A stretch of DNA of 64,000 bases from Cotesia glomerata. Lineage: Eukaryota > Arthropoda > Insecta > Hymenoptera > Braconidae. Below the pieces are notes generated by a model that was given only the letters and a program-made list of their open reading frames with translations, was not told the DNA's origin and did not search any database. Made by a program: the position numbers and the translations under genes. The stretch covers positions 22,555,152-22,619,151 of the forward strand of contig NC_058160.1 in assembly GCF_020080835.1 (NCBI RefSeq), in the 5' to 3' direction. The first letter of the stretch is position 1, and every line of letters begins with the position of its first letter. Shown one piece after another: positions 58,831 to 64,000 of this stretch.

Positions 58831-61565
58831 TTTAAATGTTTTCTAACTTTTACTCTAGATGTAGACACTCTAGAGATGTAGACATATGCTAACGCGTGGC
58901 ATGTGTTTATAGTGATTATGAGTACAAACGAGAACTCAGAATAACTTTATTTCATAAAAGACTAATTCCATGGAGTAATTGAACATAAACAAAAGTAATA
59001 GCCGGAGAATTAGTACCACTGGAGCTCTTTGACGGAAAAGGAAAGAGAGTTGATTAAGTGTTTGCTACAAAGGCTAATGCATTTTCAGAAAACTGGCACG
59101 AGCGCTAAGACAATTACTTTTTCAACATAATTTCACTTTCTCCCCTATCTTTTTGTTTTTTTCTGTAAAACATATCCATTTTCCGCTTATCCTTTCCCTT
59201 ACTAATGCTGTTGACTTTTTCCAATATAATGTAAGTATAACGATTAACTATTATAGCTCGTGTGTATCGGATTAATTCGGCTGGCGTCGGGTTTTTGTGC
59301 CAAGAGACAGGATTATCGACGAAAGCAGAGTAATGGCCTGAGATAAGGGAGCTATTAAAAAAAGGATGTAAACTAAGAAAGTGTCTGTCTGGGTATTAAA
59401 TAGGAGTAATTAAATGAGTGATGAGAGCGCGATGTTTAAGAGGCATACTTTCATTACCCGGATTATATTCTCTGGAACTTAAGCCCGTAGAATTAAGAAT
59501 AAAACCATGGTATGTGATGTCCGTAAAATTGCTCAAACACTTTACTCTTCTCTGTAAAATTTAGTGCCCTTACTATTATGACGCTATTAACTATGACGCG
59601 ACTTTCCGCGTTCAATGACACAAGTAAGGACTCGTAGAAAATTACATTCCGTAGATCGCATCTAAAAAATAAAATATGTTTTTTTTTGGAGGTGGAACTT
59701 TCAATTCGAGAGTTCAAAATGATTTACATAAAAGTTTTTTTTTGTCAGAATAAAAAAAATGAGTAATTGTTAAATTTCATAGCCACTTTTTTTTGTTTGA
59801 TTAAATATCGGAAAATTAACTTTTTTTTTTTTTTTTAAATTATTTCATTGAACGGCAAATTTACAATAAAAATCATTAAAATTGGTCAAAAAAAAAATTA
59901 GTAATTGGTTATTTAAAAGTTTTTAACTAAAAAGATTTTAATCTCGACCAAAATCATTAATAAAATGTGTCCATATGAATCCAACGATTTCTTGTATTTT
60001 TTTATTTTAAAAATAAAATCAAACAAGTCAGAAAAAAATATTTACATAAATGTTAATTTTTTGTAATTAAATTTTTTTTTTTTATCAAATTGCCATCGAA
60101 AAAAACAAATTTTATCTAATTAATTTTTTTTAAACTTTAAGAAAAAAAATATTTCCTTGATCTAAAAATTTTTAATACATTGAAGTTCTGAGAGCTGTAA
60201 AACTAAACAATTATCAAAAAATTTATGACAGTATTTATTTTCCTTTGGTCACTTTGTAAAACAAGAAACTGATGATGTCAGTAGTGAAACAAAAGTAAAA
60301 GTAATAATAAAAGTTATTTGGGAACAAGACGAAGCTTCATTATCTAGAGATTATAAAACAAGTTTATTGCGTGGAATAGTTAACAGATATTACGAGATTG
60401 GTTTTCGGATACGTAACGGACAACTCGAATAACTGAGATCGAGTCACGTGCTCCCTCGTTAACACTCCAAGTCGAACACAGATGATTACTATTGTCTCAC
60501 CGCATCGTAATCGGCCGAATTCGGTTCGCCGTTTAGACGACTTAACTGTATACATAGAAGTTTGTACCGTACTTTGGGCAATACAAGTTATTCTACGGAT
60601 AGGATTCCAGCTTCAGATACTTTTACTTTCCTCAGCCCTCAGACAATGACTACGAGAAACACGGCGTAGTCTTCCATCGGGAAGTACGTTCACGTAACAT
60701 TGTGTTTCTAACTTTCCTGCTGGGGTAAGTACCAAAATTACATCTCCCTCAGTTTCACTGAGCAAAAGCCCTCGAGATGAAAATGTTCGGGGTGTCCGGA
60801 ATCCATATATATTACGCGATTCTGGTTTACTTCTATTCGTTTCCCCGTCGTTTAACGACCTTTGTTTTAGGAGCAGTGGCGCTCAGTTAGAAAGCACAAA
60901 AGCTTCGCTACTTTTTACGTCAGAATTAGAGAAAAAAAAAGTTTTAACGCTAATTTATTTTAATAGCATTGTTTTAGTTTTTAAAATTTGATTATTGAGT
61001 ACAGAAAAATCAGAGCAAAAAACTTCGAGGCTAATATCTGAAAATTTCATCAACTTTCCTTGTTATCTTTGAAACAATTTCAAGTTCAATAACAAGCAGA
61101 AATAAGGATTATCCTAACAATGCATAGAAATGTATTCAAAAGGATTCATCTCAATTCATTGCATAAAGATTTATAAAATGTGCTCACTTGTTCGTTCGTT
61201 GTGGGGCGTGCAATTTTAAAAAAATCCAAGCCATCCGACTTTACCGGTTTTTATTAAAATAACTTCTGAACTTGATAACTTTCTGTGAAAATGCGTCTGA
61301 AAACTCATCAAATAAGCTTCAATTTCTTTATCTAGTTGATTTTTTAGATAAAAAGTTCCCTATTTTTTCAAGTATTGAATGAAATTTTACTATTGCATCG
61401 ATTTTAGTGATTCTGCAAGTTTCTGTTGAAAAATCCTGTTCCATGTCAGCTGCCAAACAATCTTTTTAATCTTTAAATTTGTTCAAAATATCGTCAACAA
61501 TCTCTATCTTGTTTTTAGACCGTTAAAGAATTCCCGAATTATTAAGTATTAGATATAAATTTTTT
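58831..61565. other. No gene seen
   Basis: 58850-59500 and 60360-60900 are mixed islands. 59700-60240 is A/T homopolymer-rich. Short ORFs (59493-59717 and 60364-60555, both minus) have no motif. Confidence 0.4.
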
Positions 61566-61712
61566 TTTTAACTTCCCGCTAAAAAAATCGAAGATTTTCA
61601 AAATTTGGGAAGTTATTGGTTTCACCCCGTTTTGCGAAAATGGAGTTTTCATCAGATCTCGACGTTTTAGGGTCACAGGAAGCCTTCCTGACTATTTCCG
61701 CGGTGATGTCAC

Positions 61713-61783
<71 letters not shown>
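61566..61783 (+). repeat. CTTCCCGC repeat, copy 5, 5' half with (TG)n
   Basis: Starts TTTAACTTCCCGCTAAAAA and runs to (TG)n at about 61719-61783, where the second R1-clade LINE joins. The 3' half would lie beyond the window. Confidence 0.85.
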
Positions 61784-61786
<3 letters not shown>

Positions 61787-64000
61787 TATCTTAGGGGGAA
61801 TCCTTCTTACGGATTCCAGGCATAGTTGTTTGGCCTGGATATGTGGCGACTCGACGCAGTGTCATACTAAAACTCGACCCTAACGCCCCTACCCACTAAA
61901 CCCTAAACCCCTTTTCTTCTTTCCTCTAATCCCTCATGGAAACCGCCGTCAGGCATTACTTCGTGAGGGGAGGATCCAGCTACCGCTATTCCTTCTGGTG
62001 GCTAAGGTGTTATTTTTCCTTCCTTCTAGTTTCTGTCATTTGCTCTTTTTCTTTCAATGGAACGCAGCTCTGTAAGCACTTCTGTGGCAAAAGTGCTTGT
62101 AGCGTTCCAAGCAGTTTGATTCGACAACATTGCATCTACTATTGTCTCTGGTTGGATTCTCCAGTTCAGGATCCTCTCTAACTCCTCACGCTGAGGATCG
62201 AAACGTGGACACACAAAGAAAACGTGCCTTGCGTCCTCAATAACCCCTGGACAAGACGGGCACTCCGGAGAATCGTCGTGCTTAAAGCGGTGCAGATACT
62301 CTCGAAAGCACCCATGTCCTGACAACATCTGCGTTAGGTAATAGTTGACTTCACCATGGTTTCGGCTCAGCCAAACGTCGATCTTTGGTATGAGGCGGTG
62401 TGTCCATCTTCCTTTGCTGCGGCGTCCCACTCAAGTTGCCATCGCGAGATGCTGTGCTGCCGTTCTTCTGTTCTTAGTTCTTCAGCGCTCAGTGTAGTTG
62501 ACCTCTTTCGATGGTAAAGGGCCCGTCTTTCTTTAGCTAAGACTCTAAGCGGCAGAGTTCCAGAAATGACGCACACTGCTTCCTCTGATATTGTTCGGAA
62601 GGCGCTGGCTACTCTTAGCGCGCTCAGTCGGTAAACCGGACATGCTTTCCTCCATGATTCTTGGGTCTCAAGTACGTCGGACCAAATGGATATACCATAC
62701 GTGAGGACCGATGTAACTACTGATGATAGCAATAACCTCCTTGTCTGCTTCGGGCCACCGATGTTGGGCATCAATCGTACTAGGTTAGCCACTACTGCTG
62801 ATGCTTTGGCGGTCACGTGTTCAACTTGTTGTTTGAAGTTAAGTCGGGAATCGAGCATCACTCCCAGATATCGAATGAATGGTTGGGATGTGATTTCTTG
62901 GTCTCCGACGTTTAAATTGATCGTTTCCACCACTTTTCTGCTAGTGATAAGTACAGCCTCGGTCTTCTGTTTAGCCAGTTGTAGGTTTACTGTGTCCATC
63001 CACTGGTTAATTCGCTCAAAGGTGATCGTGAACATATGATTTATCTCATCAATATGCTTGGCGACGATTACTACGGCTACGTCGTCCGCGTACGCTACCA
63101 GTTTGACATTTCTTGGTAGTTTCAGTCTCAGCAATCCGTTGTACATGATATTCCAGAGAAGTGGACCGAGAACAGAACCCTGCGGGACGCCTCCAGTAAC
63201 ATCATACTCCTTTGGACCATTCTTCGTGTCATATCTAAGGACTCTATTCGTGAAGTAGCTAGCGACTATCCTTCGTAGATATCCTGGTACGTTCATCTCT
63301 TGAAGAGCTTGCATGATGCGATCCCAGTTGGCGGAGTTGAAGGCATTTTTGATGTCTAGGGTTGCCACCAGACAATATTTCTTCGTTCCACCCTTCCATC
63401 TGGTACCGGCGATTGCGTCTTTGGCTATACCGACAACCAGGTTGATTGCGTCCAGGGTTGATCGTCCTTTTCGAAATCCGTACTGATTGTCTGCTAATAG
63501 TGGATCGACAACTGCTTCTATCCTTTGGTGGATTATACGTTCGAGTATCTTACCGGCTGTATCCAACATGCAGAGTGGACGATAAGATGACGGTTCTTCC
63601 GGTGGCTTTTTCCTTTAGGAAGTAGTACCAGCCGTTGTTGTTTCCACTTCCGAGGAAAAATCCCTTCCTTCAAGCAGATGTTGTAGACATCGAGGAATAA
63701 CGCTGGCGCTGCTTTAATAGATGTTTTCAAGGCAATATTAGGGATTCCGTCCAATCCCGGCGCTTTATTATTCCCGACGCGGTTACAAGCTTCCATCAGT
63801 TCTTCTTTCGTCACAGGTGGGATATCATTCAGTTCGTCTTGTGTCAACAGGTAGTTGAAAACGCGCTGTCGTGGAAACAGTGCAGTCACGATCTTCTGTA
63901 GGAGTTGAGGACACGTAGGAGACGGCATTGGCTGGTATTTCAAGTTTGCCATGACTACCTTGTAAGGTCTGCCCCACAAGTCTTTGTCCACCTCGTTGAT
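61784..64000 (-). mobile_element. R1-clade LINE copy 2, 3' part, joined to (TG)n
   Basis: The 3' UTR and ORF2 are closely related to the copy at 47514-51223. Here the 3' end (CCCTAAGATACAAA on the minus strand) joins (CA)n without a poly(A) tract. The element continues past 64000, so its 5' end is unseen. Confidence 0.88.
62026..64000 (-). pseudogene. LINE ORF2 (reverse transcriptase and CCHC), two frameshifts
   Basis: Contains VEKDLWGRPY-like linker sequence at the window edge, NNKAPGLDGIPNIALK, SYRP-type region, GFRKGRST, LDIKNAFNSANW, GGVPQGSVLGP and YADD (63081-63092), ending with a C-X2-C-X8-H-X4-C finger (62209-62262) and the stop at 62026. One base appears lost near 63610 (GGCTTTTTCC where copy 1 has an extra C), shifting the frame within PKGK. 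A second shift lies near 62400-62425, just before WTHRLIPKIDVW. No in-frame nonsense codon is seen between the shifts. Endonuclease and ORF1 lie outside the window. Confidence 0.87.

Noticed and set aside
60265..60292. Hammerhead ribozyme-like core (CTGATGA then GAAAC)
   Set aside because: The bases between the two boxes do not form a stem II and no stems I or III were found.

Overview
This window looks like non-coding DNA from an arthropod nuclear genome, most likely an insect. By eye it is about two-thirds or more A+T. It has long introns or intergenic spaces without dense ORFs, many microsatellites, Helitron ends, miniature inverted-repeat elements, a tRNA-derived SINE and two copies of an R1-clade LINE, a clade typical of arthropods. 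A hymenopteran such as a parasitoid wasp is possible, but nothing here proves it. I recognise no intact host gene. The only convincing coding sequence is decayed LINE ORFs.

Layout. 1-2.1 kb: LINE reverse-transcriptase remnant, a young foldback with a tRNA-like core, and a possible LINE 3' end. 3.6-5.7 kb: a small TA-flanked MITE, a palindromic TAGTATA element, and a 547-base SINE with a 9-base target duplication. 8.5-9.5 kb: a short MITE and a foldback with 223-base arms. 10.9-14.4 kb: a patchwork of element ends, a GAGTGA word array, a Helitron-like end and an ATATATGG element. 15.2-16.1, 23.9-24.8, 33.5-34.1, 47.3-52.4 and 61.6-61.8 kb: copies of one dispersed repeat, called here the CTTCCCGC repeat, which carries an internal (TG)n tract. 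28.2-31.85 kb: a Helitron holding nested insertions up to four levels deep. 47.5-51.2 and 61.8-64.0 kb: R1-clade LINEs on the minus strand. The first sits inside the (TG)n of the CTTCCCGC repeat; the second joins the same tract of another copy at its 3' end, and its 5' end lies outside the window. The rest (about 2.1-3.6, 5.7-8.4, 16.9-19.7, 20-22.8, 24.8-27.9, 36-43, 53.8-57.9 and 58.8-61.5 kb) is AT-rich sequence with islands of mixed composition and no gene I can support.

Main points. (1) Many TA-flanked elements share a plan: CACNG-A(n)-like inverted ends around an interior built from one short word repeated in both orientations, with a different word in each element. One of them has its TA insertion site supported by an empty-site comparison inside this window. 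(2) A separate TAGTATA palindrome family has stems that differ between copies yet stay self-complementary within most copies. (3) The LINE family shows (TG)n target preference at two loci.
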